From CAVQHY01 sp963712465 (GTDB lineage Bacteria > Actinomycetota > Thermoleophilia > Gaiellales > Gaiellaceae): a stretch of DNA of 64,000 bases. This document shows positions 32,636-40,476 of the stretch, in pieces. A program made the position numbers and the translations under genes. Under the pieces are notes generated by a model that saw only the letters and a program-made list of their open reading frames with translations, made no database searches and was not told the DNA's origin. Within the stretch, counting starts at the first letter, position 1, and every line of letters begins with the position of its first letter. The stretch spans positions 744,001 to 808,000 of the forward strand of contig CAVQHY010000004.1 in assembly GCA_963712465.1 (NCBI GenBank). The letters are read 5' to 3'.

Positions 32636-33871
32636 CTAGTAGGTGCAGAGCTCGCGGAAGGTGAAGCCCCAGAGCTTCGTATCGTCGATCGCCTGGACGG
32701 CGGTGGCCGGATCGGTGCCCAGCTCGACCGGCGGGTTCGGAATGAAGTTCCGCTGGAACGGCGGTCCCTCGAACACGGGCTGCGCGTCCGGGTCGGCCGG
32801 AGCGTTGTAGTCGCCGTCCTGCACCTGTCCGCCGCTCTGGATGTAGCGACCGGCGACGTTCACGGAGAAGACACCTTCGAGGCGCGCCGCCTGGAGACCG
32901 GAGCCGAACTGTCTCGCGGCTTCGAGCTCGGTGAGGTCGCCGTGGCACGTGCCGCCGACCACCATCACGTCCTTACCCGGGGTGTAGCCGTTCTCTTCGA
33001 GCGCCTGGATGACGCCCTTGGCCAGCGCGTCGTTCGTCGCGTAGACGAAGTCGATGCCCTCGCTCTTGTACTTCGGGATCAGCTGCGAGGCCGCCTTGTA
33101 GCCGGTCTCGGCGTCGAAGCCCGCGTTCTCGGTTGCGAGCACGTTGAAGGGCGCGCTCGCCGTCTCGTCGTCGAAGCCCTTGATCCGGTCGTCTCCCGCC
33201 GAATATCCGGCCGGGAACGAGATGATCAACGTGTTGCCGCCCTCACTGTGGAGCGTCGCTCCCGACTGCGTGAGAACGTCTCTGGACTTCATCAGGAGAT
33301 CGCCGGAGACCTGTCCGTTGAGGACGTCGTTCACGCCTGCGTACGCCTTGATCAGGCTCTCCGTCTCGGGCAGAGGCAACTGGTTCGTCTGGATGACCGG
33401 GATGCCCGTGTTGGAGAGCTGTTGCAGGGAGGCGATGCCCGCCCTGTTGTCCGCAGGCCACCAGATGTAGGCGACCGGCGTGTCCCCGCTTGCGATCTGC
33501 TGCTGAACCTGGACGTCCTGCTCGGACTGATCGAAGTTGTTCTCGATGATCTTGAGCGTGAAGTTGTCCGCCGCGGCCTCCTCCTCCGCGCCCTTGATCC
33601 ACTCGGCGAGGTAGTTGTTGGCCCTCGTCGGCATCAGAACGACGATCAGACCGCCGCCGCCGTCGATCGCACCACCTGCCGCCGCTCCCCCCGTCGCGGC
33701 GCCGGTCTCGGATCCGGCCTCCGGCAAATCGCCAAGCCCGACGGTGTCCCCTCCTCCCGCGGCCTCGTCCCCTCCACTCTCGTCCCCGCCTCCGCAGGCT
33801 GCGAGCGTCAGTCCCACGGCCAGGACGAGAGCGGCGAGTAGGGCAAGCCGTTGCAGCCACTCTCGCTTCAT
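32636..33871 (-). CDS. Sugar ABC transporter substrate-binding lipoprotein
   Basis: Encodes 411 residues from ATG 33871, preceded by GGAGGAG. The N-terminus is a lipoprotein signal ending in LAAC-GGG, followed by a Gly/Ser/Glu-rich tether. The mature domain is a type I periplasmic-binding fold (LIVVLMPTRANNYLAEWIKGAEE, DFVYATNDALAKGVIQALEENG). The first gene of the operon that ends with the LacI-family regulator; operator site 4 and a promoter lie upstream. It captures a sugar-like ligand outside the membrane. Confidence 0.9.
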   Translation of the reverse strand: MKREWLQRLALLAALVLAVGLTLAACGGGDESGGDEAAGGGDTVGLGDLPEAGSETGAATGGAAAGGAIDGGGGLIVVLMPTRANNYLAEWIKGAEEEAAADNFTLKIIENNFDQSEQDVQVQQQIASGDTPVAYIWWPADNRAGIASLQQLSNTGIPVIQTNQLPLPETESLIKAYAGVNDVLNGQVSGDLLMKSRDVLTQSGATLHSEGGNTLIISFPAGYSAGDDRIKGFDDETASAPFNVLATENAGFDAETGYKAASQLIPKYKSEGIDFVYATNDALAKGVIQALEENGYTPGKDVMVVGGTCHGDLTELEAARQFGSGLQAARLEGVFSVNVAGRYIQSGGQVQDGDYNAPADPDAQPVFEGPPFQRNFIPNPPVELGTDPATAVQAIDDTKLWGFTFRELCTY

Positions 33872-33930
33872 GCCACGCTCCTCCTCGAAGCTACCGAGGC
33901 CGGCTGCGGCGCCGACCTCTACCGCCGGGC

Positions 33931-33959
33931 ACTCTAGAACAGCCGCCGCGCCGATGCAA
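33931..33959 (-). promoter_or_regulatory. Promoter of the importer operon
   Basis: On the minus strand TTGCAT (complement of 33954-33959) and TAGAGT (complement of 33931-33936) are separated by exactly 17 nt. The -35 is embedded in operator site 4. The same layout is seen at 38240-38268. Confidence 0.6.
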
Positions 33960-33968
33960 TGGTTTGCA
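33955..33968. promoter_or_regulatory. LacI-type operator, site 4 (TGCAATGGTTTGCA)
   Basis: Both TGCAA/TTGCA arms are kept but the centre is GG instead of CG. It covers the -35 of the importer operon, 84 nt before the ATG of the binding protein. Confidence 0.6.
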
Positions 33969-33983
33969 GAGAAACGGCGCGAT

Positions 33984-34877
33984 CTACAGGTGCCGGAGGT
34001 GTTGTGCGATAGCGGAGATGTCGGCGTCGCCGTAGCCGGCACGATCCGCCTCGCGCGCGATCGCCGCGTTGACCTCCGCCTGGGGCACACGTGCGCCGAG
34101 CGCGCGCGCCAGTTCGAGGATCAGCTCGAGATCCTTCTCCGCGAGGGTCAGACGCATGCCGACGGGGGTTTCGCCGGGCCGCTCGAACGCTTCGCGGCGG
34201 TAGTGCACGAAGGGTGCCGCGATCGCGCTTGCAGCGAAGACCTCATAGGCGCGAAGCCGTTCGATTCCAGCGCGTTCGGCCAGCACGAGGGACTCGGCGA
34301 CGCTCTGATTGAGGGCGTAGATGACGTTGTTGACGGCGAGCTTCATCGTCGCGCCCGAGCCGGCGGGGCCGAGGTGGAAGATCGTCGACCCGATCGCTTC
34401 AAGTACAGGCCGGACGCGTTCGACGTCGCGCTCCGCGCCCCCGGCCATGATCGTGAGCTCCCCTGCCTCGGCGAGCGCCACGCTCCCGGACACTGGGGCG
34501 TCGACGACGGCGCAATCCTTTGCAGTCAGCACGTCACGTAGCCACCCGATCGGCTCCGGGCCGATGGTGCTCGCCTCCACGCCGACCGTTCCGGGGCGCA
34601 CGGTTCGAAGGAAACCCCCGTCCCCGGCATAGACGTCGCGCACGGCCGCAGCGTCGGCCACCGACGTGACGATCACGTTCGAGACGACGGCGAGGTCGGC
34701 GGGCGTCGCGAAGGCCTCGACGCCCAGCTCCTCCGCCGTGCGCTCGCTCACCTCCGTCGTGCGGTTGAAGACGCCGACAAGCAGGTTCGCGGCCGCCAGG
34801 TTGCGCGCCATGCGCGTGCCCATCCTGCCGAGTCCGGCCAGCCCAACGCGAAGCGGGCCCCCGGGCTCGGCGCTCAC
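33984..34877 (-). CDS. NAD(P)-dependent oxidoreductase of the 3-hydroxyisobutyrate dehydrogenase family
   Basis: Encodes 297 residues. GLAGLGRMGTRMARNLA is the Rossmann motif, DAPVSGSVALAEAGELTIMAGG the substrate-binding segment, and ATMKLAVNN carries the catalytic Lys. Members oxidise beta-hydroxyacids such as tartronate semialdehyde or hydroxyisobutyrate. The GTG overlaps the stop of the upstream zinc ADH gene, so they are coupled. Substrate not assignable. Confidence 0.88.
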   Translation of the reverse strand: MSAEPGGPLRVGLAGLGRMGTRMARNLAAANLLVGVFNRTTEVSERTAEELGVEAFATPADLAVVSNVIVTSVADAAAVRDVYAGDGGFLRTVRPGTVGVEASTIGPEPIGWLRDVLTAKDCAVVDAPVSGSVALAEAGELTIMAGGAERDVERVRPVLEAIGSTIFHLGPAGSGATMKLAVNNVIYALNQSVAESLVLAERAGIERLRAYEVFAASAIAAPFVHYRREAFERPGETPVGMRLTLAEKDLELILELARALGARVPQAEVNAAIAREADRAGYGDADISAIAQHLRHL

Positions 34878-35974
34878 CGCGGCACGGTGTCTGTCGGCCG
34901 CCTGGCGTTCGTCCACGGATCGATCAGCGTCTTGATCCGCTCGGCTCGCCGTTCGACCATGGGAACGATCCCCTGCTCGAGCATCTCGTCGAGCGGGAAG
35001 GCTTCCGGGGCGATGTCGGCCCACCCCTCGGATCGGCTCGCCAGAAGCCGAACGGCTTCGGGGAGGTCCGCCTCACAGACATGGGCGTTTGTCCCGATCA
35101 GCTCGACCTCGCGCAGGGTCAGGCGGCGCAGATCGATCGTCCGGGGCTGTTCGTGCAGCCCCGTCAGCACGAGCCGCGCGCCTGCCGGCTCCGCCGCGCC
35201 GAGCGTCGACGCGAGGCCGGCCTCCGAGCCCGTGACCTCGAAGACGATCGCCGGCTGGATCTCCCGCTCCGCGAGCGCGCGCGCGAGGTCACGCGCGCCG
35301 TCAGCCTCCCCGATGACCGTCTCGGCGCCGAGCGCGCGGGCGATCTCGAGACGGCTGGCGGAGAAATCGACGACCGTCAGGCGCAGACCGGCCTGGGCTG
35401 CTGCATAGACGAGAAACGCACCGATCCCGCCCGCGCCGACGACGACGGCCTGCGCACCTGCCTCCGGCCTGCTTCGGCGAAACGAATGGACCGCGATCGC
35501 CATCGGCTGGGCGAGCGCGGCTGCGTCGTCAGACAGCCCGTACGGGCGCACATCGAGGCAGATTCCCGCGGGGACGGCAACGTACTGCGCCAGGCCGCCG
35601 TGCCGCTGGAGCCCGACGGTCGCGTAGGTGCTGGAGAGGTTCGGTCGGCCCGCGGCCGAGTACCGATCCTCCTCCTGGACGTAGCCGCCTCCGCACGCCA
35701 CGACCGCTCCCTGCACGAACCCGTCGACGCCGTCGCCGATCTCGATCACCCGGCCGGAGACCTCGTGGCCGGGAACGAGCGGCCCGGCATGGCCCGTGAC
35801 CGGATGCGGACCGGGAACCGCGTAGATCGCGGGCCCGTGCTCCCACTCCGATGCGTCGGTACCGCAGATTCCGACCGCGTGCACCTCGAGGAGCAGCTCG
35901 CCCGGCCCGGCCCTGGGGTCGGGTACCTCCTCGATCCGGAGATCCCGATTCCCGTGGTAGACGGCGGCCCTCAT
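34874..35974 (-). CDS. Zinc-type alcohol dehydrogenase without the structural zinc cluster
   Basis: Encodes 366 residues of the MDR superfamily. GICGTDASEWEHG and GHEVSGRVIEIGDGV hold the catalytic-zinc residues, and VVGAGGIGAFLVYAAAQAG is the cofactor site. Where the four structural cysteines normally sit the protein reads ACGGGYVQEEDRYS, so the structural zinc should be missing. It resembles 2,3-butanediol or sorbitol dehydrogenase-like enzymes in length. Probably oxidises a polyol; follows the M24 gene in one minus-strand unit. Confidence 0.85.
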   Translation of the reverse strand: MRAAVYHGNRDLRIEEVPDPRAGPGELLLEVHAVGICGTDASEWEHGPAIYAVPGPHPVTGHAGPLVPGHEVSGRVIEIGDGVDGFVQGAVVACGGGYVQEEDRYSAAGRPNLSSTYATVGLQRHGGLAQYVAVPAGICLDVRPYGLSDDAAALAQPMAIAVHSFRRSRPEAGAQAVVVGAGGIGAFLVYAAAQAGLRLTVVDFSASRLEIARALGAETVIGEADGARDLARALAEREIQPAIVFEVTGSEAGLASTLGAAEPAGARLVLTGLHEQPRTIDLRRLTLREVELIGTNAHVCEADLPEAVRLLASRSEGWADIAPEAFPLDEMLEQGIVPMVERRAERIKTLIDPWTNARRPTDTVPR

Positions 35975-36011
35975 CGACGCCTGGGCAGTCCGGCCACCGC
36001 TCTCGTCCGCG

Positions 36012-37358
36012 CTAGACGGGCGCCGGAACCGGCGTGGTCGGCGTGGAATGCGGCTCGGGCAGCGTCCGGTCGCTGTTTCGGTGCGACTCGGTCTCGCGTT
36101 CCCTCGGTAGCGGTCCGAGCGCCGTGTGGTACTGCGGGCCCGCGACCATCAGCTCCTCGGCGGGGAAGCGCGTGATCAGCTCGCAACCGTCCCTGGTCAC
36201 CACCATCTGCTCCTCGATCCGTGCGGCGCTCCATCCGTCGGAGGCGGGCCAGAACGTCTCGAGGGCGATGACCATGCCCTCCTCGATCGGCTCGGGGTGG
36301 TCGAGCGACACGAGGCGGCTGATGAGCGGCTTCTCCCAGACCGAGAGCCCCACGCCGTGGCCGTACTGGAGCGCGAACGCGGCCTCCTCGTTCGGGAACC
36401 CGAACTCCTCCGCGCGCGGCCAGAGGCGGGCGATGTCGGCGGTGGTGACGCCGGGTCGCAGGGCGTCGATGGCGATGTCGAGGTAGTAGCGGCAGCGCTT
36501 GTACGCGTCCGTCATCGCCCTCGACGCGCTGCCGACCGTGAACGTACGGTAGTAGCAGGTGCGGTAGCCCTGGAAGCTCTGGATGATGTCGAAGTACACC
36601 GGGTCGCCGGGCCGGAGGACCCGGTCGGAGAAGTTGTGCGGATGGGGGCTGCAACGCTCGCCGGAGATCGCATTGACTCCCTCGACGTGCTCCGAGCCCA
36701 TGCTGTAGAGAACGCGGTTGACCTCGGCGACGCAGTCGTTCTCGCTCACGCCCGGCCGCATCACTTCGTAGAGTCGCTCGTACGCGGCGTCGACCATCAT
36801 GCAGGCGTGCGTGAGGAGCTTGATCTCGTCCGGCGTCTTCACCCGGCGCGCGGTCATCAGCTGCTCCTGGCCGTCGACGATCTCCAGGCCGAGCCTCTGC
36901 AGCGCGAAGAGAACCGGCGGGTGGCAGATATCCACTCCGAGGGGCGCGTCGAGGAGATCGTGAGCCTCGAGCACGTCGTAGACCTTCTGAGCGACGGCCT
37001 CGGCGCGGCCGGCGGCTGCCGGCATCGCGCCGTGCTGGGTCGAGATCCCGGCCTCCGAGCGACCCTCGAGCCAGGGGCAGTACAGCGCGTGATGGCGCGC
37101 CGCCGAGCCGAAGTCCCAGAGGTGCGGCTCACCCCCGCTCGGCAGGAGGCAGAAACGTCCGGCCTTGTCGTTCGCCCAGGTGCCGATCACCGTTGCCGTG
37201 ATGTAGCGGATGTTCGCCGTGTCGAAGCAGAGGAACGCGCCGATCCCGGCCAGTTCGAGCTGCCGCTTGGCGCGGGCAACGCGGTCACCACGGAGGGTGT
37301 CGAAGTCGATTCGCGTCTCCCAGTCGACCGCCATCGGTCCGTACGTTGGCAGTGCCAT
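36012..37358 (-). CDS. M24 peptidase-fold protein with altered metal site
   Basis: Encodes 448 residues. A creatinase-like N-terminal domain (FLCFDTANIRYIT) precedes the pita-bread domain with YGHGVGL, ALETFWP and IEEQMVV supplying His and two Glu ligands. The usual two-Asp motif is damaged: VYFDIIQSFQGYRTCYYRTF keeps the first Asp, but Cys stands where the second is expected. Creatinase and the DMSP lyase DddP are M24 proteins that are not peptidases, so another lyase or hydrolase role is plausible. Starts 66 nt from operator site 2. Confidence 0.75.
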   Translation of the reverse strand: MALPTYGPMAVDWETRIDFDTLRGDRVARAKRQLELAGIGAFLCFDTANIRYITATVIGTWANDKAGRFCLLPSGGEPHLWDFGSAARHHALYCPWLEGRSEAGISTQHGAMPAAAGRAEAVAQKVYDVLEAHDLLDAPLGVDICHPPVLFALQRLGLEIVDGQEQLMTARRVKTPDEIKLLTHACMMVDAAYERLYEVMRPGVSENDCVAEVNRVLYSMGSEHVEGVNAISGERCSPHPHNFSDRVLRPGDPVYFDIIQSFQGYRTCYYRTFTVGSASRAMTDAYKRCRYYLDIAIDALRPGVTTADIARLWPRAEEFGFPNEEAAFALQYGHGVGLSVWEKPLISRLVSLDHPEPIEEGMVIALETFWPASDGWSAARIEEQMVVTRDGCELITRFPAEELMVAGPQYHTALGPLPRERETESHRNSDRTLPEPHSTPTTPVPAPV

Positions 37359-37417
37359 TGCGCTAGCGCTCCTCTCCTCGCTCGAGCGACCGGGCCTCGC
37401 CTGCGGTATGCGGGCAC

Positions 37418-37446
37418 TCGACGTGCATTCGATTGCATGCTATACC
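37418..37446 (+). promoter_or_regulatory. Promoter of the two cupin genes, spanning the operator
   Basis: TCGACG (37418-37423) and TATACC (37441-37446) are spaced by exactly 17 nt, and operator site 2 fills that spacer. Binding of a repressor here would block polymerase directly. Confidence 0.5.
37424..37437. promoter_or_regulatory. LacI-type operator, site 2 (TGCATTCGATTGCA)
   Basis: Exact reverse complement of site 1 at 22588. Lies between the divergent M24 gene and the cupin genes, so it may control both directions. Confidence 0.75.
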
Positions 37447-37522
37447 AGCGTTTCGCACGTCGTCTACCACGACGGGGGATGCACGTCGCGGCCGGCCCTG
37501 GCCGGCACGAGGAGGGAGGAAG

Positions 37523-37927
37523 GTGGGCGAGACTGTCCTGATCGGCACGACCGAATCGCCGGTCGAGGTCACCGGCGTTCACGGCGGCGAGAACCCGATC
37601 TACTGGAAGCGGTTTCTCACGGGCAACATGATGTGGAGCGACCTCGACTCGTTCGAACACGTACGCGTCCCGCCCGACACGATCATCGGCGAGCACGTCC
37701 ACTCCCGGACCGAGGAGATCTACTTCGTGATCAAGGGAAGAGGCGAGATGCGCGTGGGCGGCGAGACGCGCGAGGTCGGGCCCGGCGATCTGATCCTGAC
37801 GCCGCTGCACGAGCGGCACAGCTTTCACCCGGTGGGCGACGACGCGGTCGAGCTGATCGTCTCCGAGGTCCTTCCGCCGGCTATCACCAGCGTCCTGCCG
37901 CCGCATGCGCCCGCCGTGGAGCAGTGA
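37523..37927 (+). CDS. Cupin-domain protein
   Basis: Encodes 134 residues from a GTG preceded by GGAGGGAGGAA. It has GEHVHSRTEEIYFVIKGRGEM and GDLILTPLHERHSF, giving the cupin metal set His, His, Glu and His. It may be a sugar isomerase or a dioxygenase; substrate unknown. Under operator site 2. Forms a pair with the next small gene. Confidence 0.82.
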   Translation: MGETVLIGTTESPVEVTGVHGGENPIYWKRFLTGNMMWSDLDSFEHVRVPPDTIIGEHVHSRTEEIYFVIKGRGEMRVGGETREVGPGDLILTPLHERHSFHPVGDDAVELIVSEVLPPAITSVLPPHAPAVEQ

Positions 37928-37928
37928 A

Positions 37929-38225
37929 GTGGAGGTTCGCCATCTTCCAACCGAAGGTCCGATCGATCCCACCGGCGTGCTCGCCGGCAAGTGGCGCTCG
38001 ATCTGGACGACGTCGCTCTCGCCCGGACAGACCGAGGAGCTCGCGGCCGGACCTGTCGAGTACGCCGTCTACGTGACCGGAGGGTCAGGCGTCCTGCGCT
38101 CGAATCCGACCGGCGAGCGGCCCGTCGCCGAGGGCAGCGGGATCGTGGTGCTGAGAGACAGCGAGGCCACCCTCGTCGCTGGTGATGCAGGTCTGGAGCT
38201 CTTCGCCATCGCGGTCAACACGTAA
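37929..38225 (+). CDS. Small cupin-like protein without metal ligands
   Basis: Encodes 98 residues from a GTG 1 nt after the upstream stop, with GGAG at the right distance. Its strand pattern (VEYAVYVTGGSGVLRSNP, GSGIVVLRDSEATLVAGDAGLELFAIAV) is cupin-like, but the metal His residues are absent. It may be a partner subunit of the cupin upstream. An ATG at 37905 is an alternative start. Confidence 0.6.
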   Translation: MEVRHLPTEGPIDPTGVLAGKWRSIWTTSLSPGQTEELAAGPVEYAVYVTGGSGVLRSNPTGERPVAEGSGIVVLRDSEATLVAGDAGLELFAIAVNT

Positions 38226-38230
38226 CTGCG

Positions 38231-38244
38231 TGCAATCGCTTGCA
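38231..38244. promoter_or_regulatory. LacI-type operator, site 3 (TGCAATCGCTTGCA)
   Basis: Near-perfect palindrome with a central CG. It overlaps the -35 hexamer of the second importer operon. Confidence 0.75.
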
Positions 38245-38268
38245 AAGCAGGACCGACTCTCGTACAGT
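38240..38268 (+). promoter_or_regulatory. Promoter of the second importer operon
   Basis: TTGCAA (38240-38245) and TACAGT (38263-38268) with a 17-nt spacer. The rest of 38269-38452 is a leader of about 180 nt in which I see no riboswitch. Confidence 0.6.
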
Positions 38269-38452
38269 CCCGGGCGCGTGATCCACCGCGAGCGAATACA
38301 CGTAGAAGACCACGTTACGCAGTCGCAAGGGCCACTCGAGAGGAGGGGTGCGAAAGAGCCGGAAAGGTGCGGCTCGACAGTGATATATCGTACGCGAGCT
38401 TTCCGGCAGGCGTCATGGCAGGCGTCACCGACACATGGAGGGGAGTTGACAG

Positions 38453-39628
38453 ATGAGTGAAGACGGGAACGTCACCATTGACGACCTGAGGATGGTCGAG
38501 GAGTTTCTCGAGGAGCAGCGGATCGATCGCGGCGACCTGCTGAAGTGGGGTGCGGGGCTCGGACTGGCCGCGGCCGGCGCCGGCGCCCTTGCGGGCAAGG
38601 CGCGGGCTGCAGCTTCGGCGCCGGCGGCCGAGGCCGCTCTGCAGAAGCGGTTCGGGTGGATGATCGCGGTAAACGCCCCGTTCTTCGAGCTCCAGATGAC
38701 CCGCTGGATGCGCGCGGCTGTCAAGGGCACCGGCTACAAGATCGTGACGCAGAGCGAGGACAGCAGTGCGGTGAAGGCGCAGCAGATCATGACCAACATG
38801 ATCCAGCAGAACTTCGCCTTCATCGCGAAGGCGGACGGCGTTCCGCCGAAGCCGTTTGAGCCGCTTGCGAAGCAGGCGAAGCAGAAGGGGATCTTCTTCA
38901 TCAACCACGCTGTCCAGGCGGTCGGCGGCTCAGGGCAGAACGTCGCGTTCGACCACGCCGCCGCGGGCAGAGGGATCGGCACTGCAGCCGTCAACTGGGC
39001 CAAGAAGAACAAGGTCAGCGCACCTGTGATCGGCACGCTCGCCAACCTCGCGGATCCCGAGGGCCGGAAGCGCACCGACTTCGCGATCAAGACGATCCAG
39101 GCGTCGTTCCCGAACACGAAGGTCGCAGGACAGGTTCAGTCGGTCGACCAGGTCGGGACGGGTGCCGCGGGAACCGCCAACCTCCTGCAGGCGAATCCCG
39201 ACATCAACATGATGCTCACGTTCAACACGGTTACCGGCAAGGAGGCGACCCAGGCTTCCACGGAAGCCGGCAAGACCGACCGCGACAAGTTCTTCCTCGG
39301 CATGGCCGACTACGAGGAGGAGACGATGGATCTCGTCGCCGGCGGAAAGTCGATTGTCCAGGCCAACTGGGCCGCGGTCTTCGAGGTGAGCGCCGTGCTC
39401 ATGGTCCGCGACGCCCTCAACTTCGCCAAGGGCAAGAAGGTTCTCCCGACGCGCGGTCTCGGAGGACGCCTGCTCACGAACGCCGCCCAGGTCGCCGCTG
39501 TCAGGAAGATCACGAGCAACCCGCTCGCGCGGAGCGCGCTGCCCGCATACACGGATAAGACGCTCGTCAAGTACAGCTCGAAGCCGCTGAAGACCGGTCA
39601 GTCGATCAACACGATCTTTCCTGCGTGA
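38453..39628 (+). CDS. Sugar ABC transporter substrate-binding protein
   Basis: Encodes 391 residues. About 30 polar residues precede a hydrophobic export segment (GDLLKWGAGLGLAAAGAGALAG region) that resembles a Tat signal but has no Arg-Arg pair. The mature part is a type I binding fold (VNAPFFELQMTRWMRAAV, MMLTFNTVTGKEATQASTEAG). ATG 38453 has GGAGGGGAG upstream. It feeds the ATPase/permease pair that follows. No lipobox is present, unlike the other importer's binding protein. Confidence 0.85.
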   Translation: MSEDGNVTIDDLRMVEEFLEEQRIDRGDLLKWGAGLGLAAAGAGALAGKARAAASAPAAEAALQKRFGWMIAVNAPFFELQMTRWMRAAVKGTGYKIVTQSEDSSAVKAQQIMTNMIQQNFAFIAKADGVPPKPFEPLAKQAKQKGIFFINHAVQAVGGSGQNVAFDHAAAGRGIGTAAVNWAKKNKVSAPVIGTLANLADPEGRKRTDFAIKTIQASFPNTKVAGQVQSVDQVGTGAAGTANLLQANPDINMMLTFNTVTGKEATQASTEAGKTDRDKFFLGMADYEEETMDLVAGGKSIVQANWAAVFEVSAVLMVRDALNFAKGKKVLPTRGLGGRLLTNAAQVAAVRKITSNPLARSALPAYTDKTLVKYSSKPLKTGQSINTIFPA

Positions 39629-39658
39629 AGATCGTCCTCCGGGCCCCCCGATCGAGCA

Positions 39659-39689
39659 AGAAGCGGGAGCGCACAGCGCTCCCGCTTCT
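39659..39689. terminator. Intercistronic hairpin after the second binding-protein gene
   Basis: A perfect 14-bp stem (AGAAGCGGGAGCGC and its complement) with a 3-nt loop, 30 nt after the stop. It mirrors the hairpin at 32592-32627: both importers place one right after the binding-protein gene. Confidence 0.75.
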
Positions 39690-39714
39690 CTGATCCTCCA
39701 TACTAGGGTCGCCG

Positions 39715-40476
39715 ATGGCCACGGTCGAGCCGGTCGTTCGCTGCGTCGAGATCACGAAATGGTTTGGCGGCGTACAGGCGCTTCGCGGGATTACGCTGGA
39801 CGTGTTCCCGGGCGAGGTGGTCGGGCTCGTCGGCGACAACGGGGCGGGCAAGAGCACCCTCGTCAAGATTCTGAGTGGCCTGCATCACCCTGACTCCGGT
39901 CAGCTCTGGATCGGCGACGAGGAGATCCACGGGCTGTCGCCCCATTCCGCGCGGGCTCACGGGATCGAAACCGTCTACCAGGATCTCGCTCTCTGCGACA
40001 ACCTCGACGCCGCGGCCAACGTGACGCTGGGGCAGGAGCCGGTGCGATTCCGGATCGGTCCCCTCGGGTTTCTCGACCGCCGGCGAGGGATGGATGTGAC
40101 GAAGGAGCGCCTGACCGTGGTCGGTGCCCGTCTGCCCGATCTGCATGCGAGCGTCCGGCGGCTGTCGGGCGGGCAGCGACAGGCGATCGCGATCGCTCGG
40201 GCGACCGTGACGGCGCACCGGATGATCATGTTCGACGAGCCCACGGCCGCGCTCGGCATCGCGCAGCGCAAGACGACGCTCCAGCTGATTCGTGGGGTCG
40301 CCGACCAGGGCGTCGCAGTCCTCGTCATCAGTCACAACCTCGAGGATGTCTTCAACGTCGCCGACCGGATCGTCGGGCTGCGTCTGGGCGAGATCACGCT
40401 CGACGCTCCCATCGGCGAGACCACGCACGAGGAGGCGATGGCGTGCATGACGATGGGCGCGCCGGTCCGGCGATGA
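39715..40476 (+). CDS. Sugar ABC transporter ATPase (single nucleotide-binding domain)
   Basis: Encodes 253 residues with one NBD: GLVGDNGAGKSTLVKILSG, RLSGGQRQAIAIARA and MIMFDEPTAALG. Ribose-type importers usually have a fused double-domain ATPase; a single-domain form acts as a homodimer, as in the FrcA type. It overlaps the permease gene by 4 nt (ATGA). Confidence 0.9.
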   Translation: MATVEPVVRCVEITKWFGGVQALRGITLDVFPGEVVGLVGDNGAGKSTLVKILSGLHHPDSGQLWIGDEEIHGLSPHSARAHGIETVYQDLALCDNLDAAANVTLGQEPVRFRIGPLGFLDRRRGMDVTKERLTVVGARLPDLHASVRRLSGGQRQAIAIARATVTAHRMIMFDEPTAALGIAQRKTTLQLIRGVADQGVAVLVISHNLEDVFNVADRIVGLRLGEITLDAPIGETTHEEAMACMTMGAPVRR

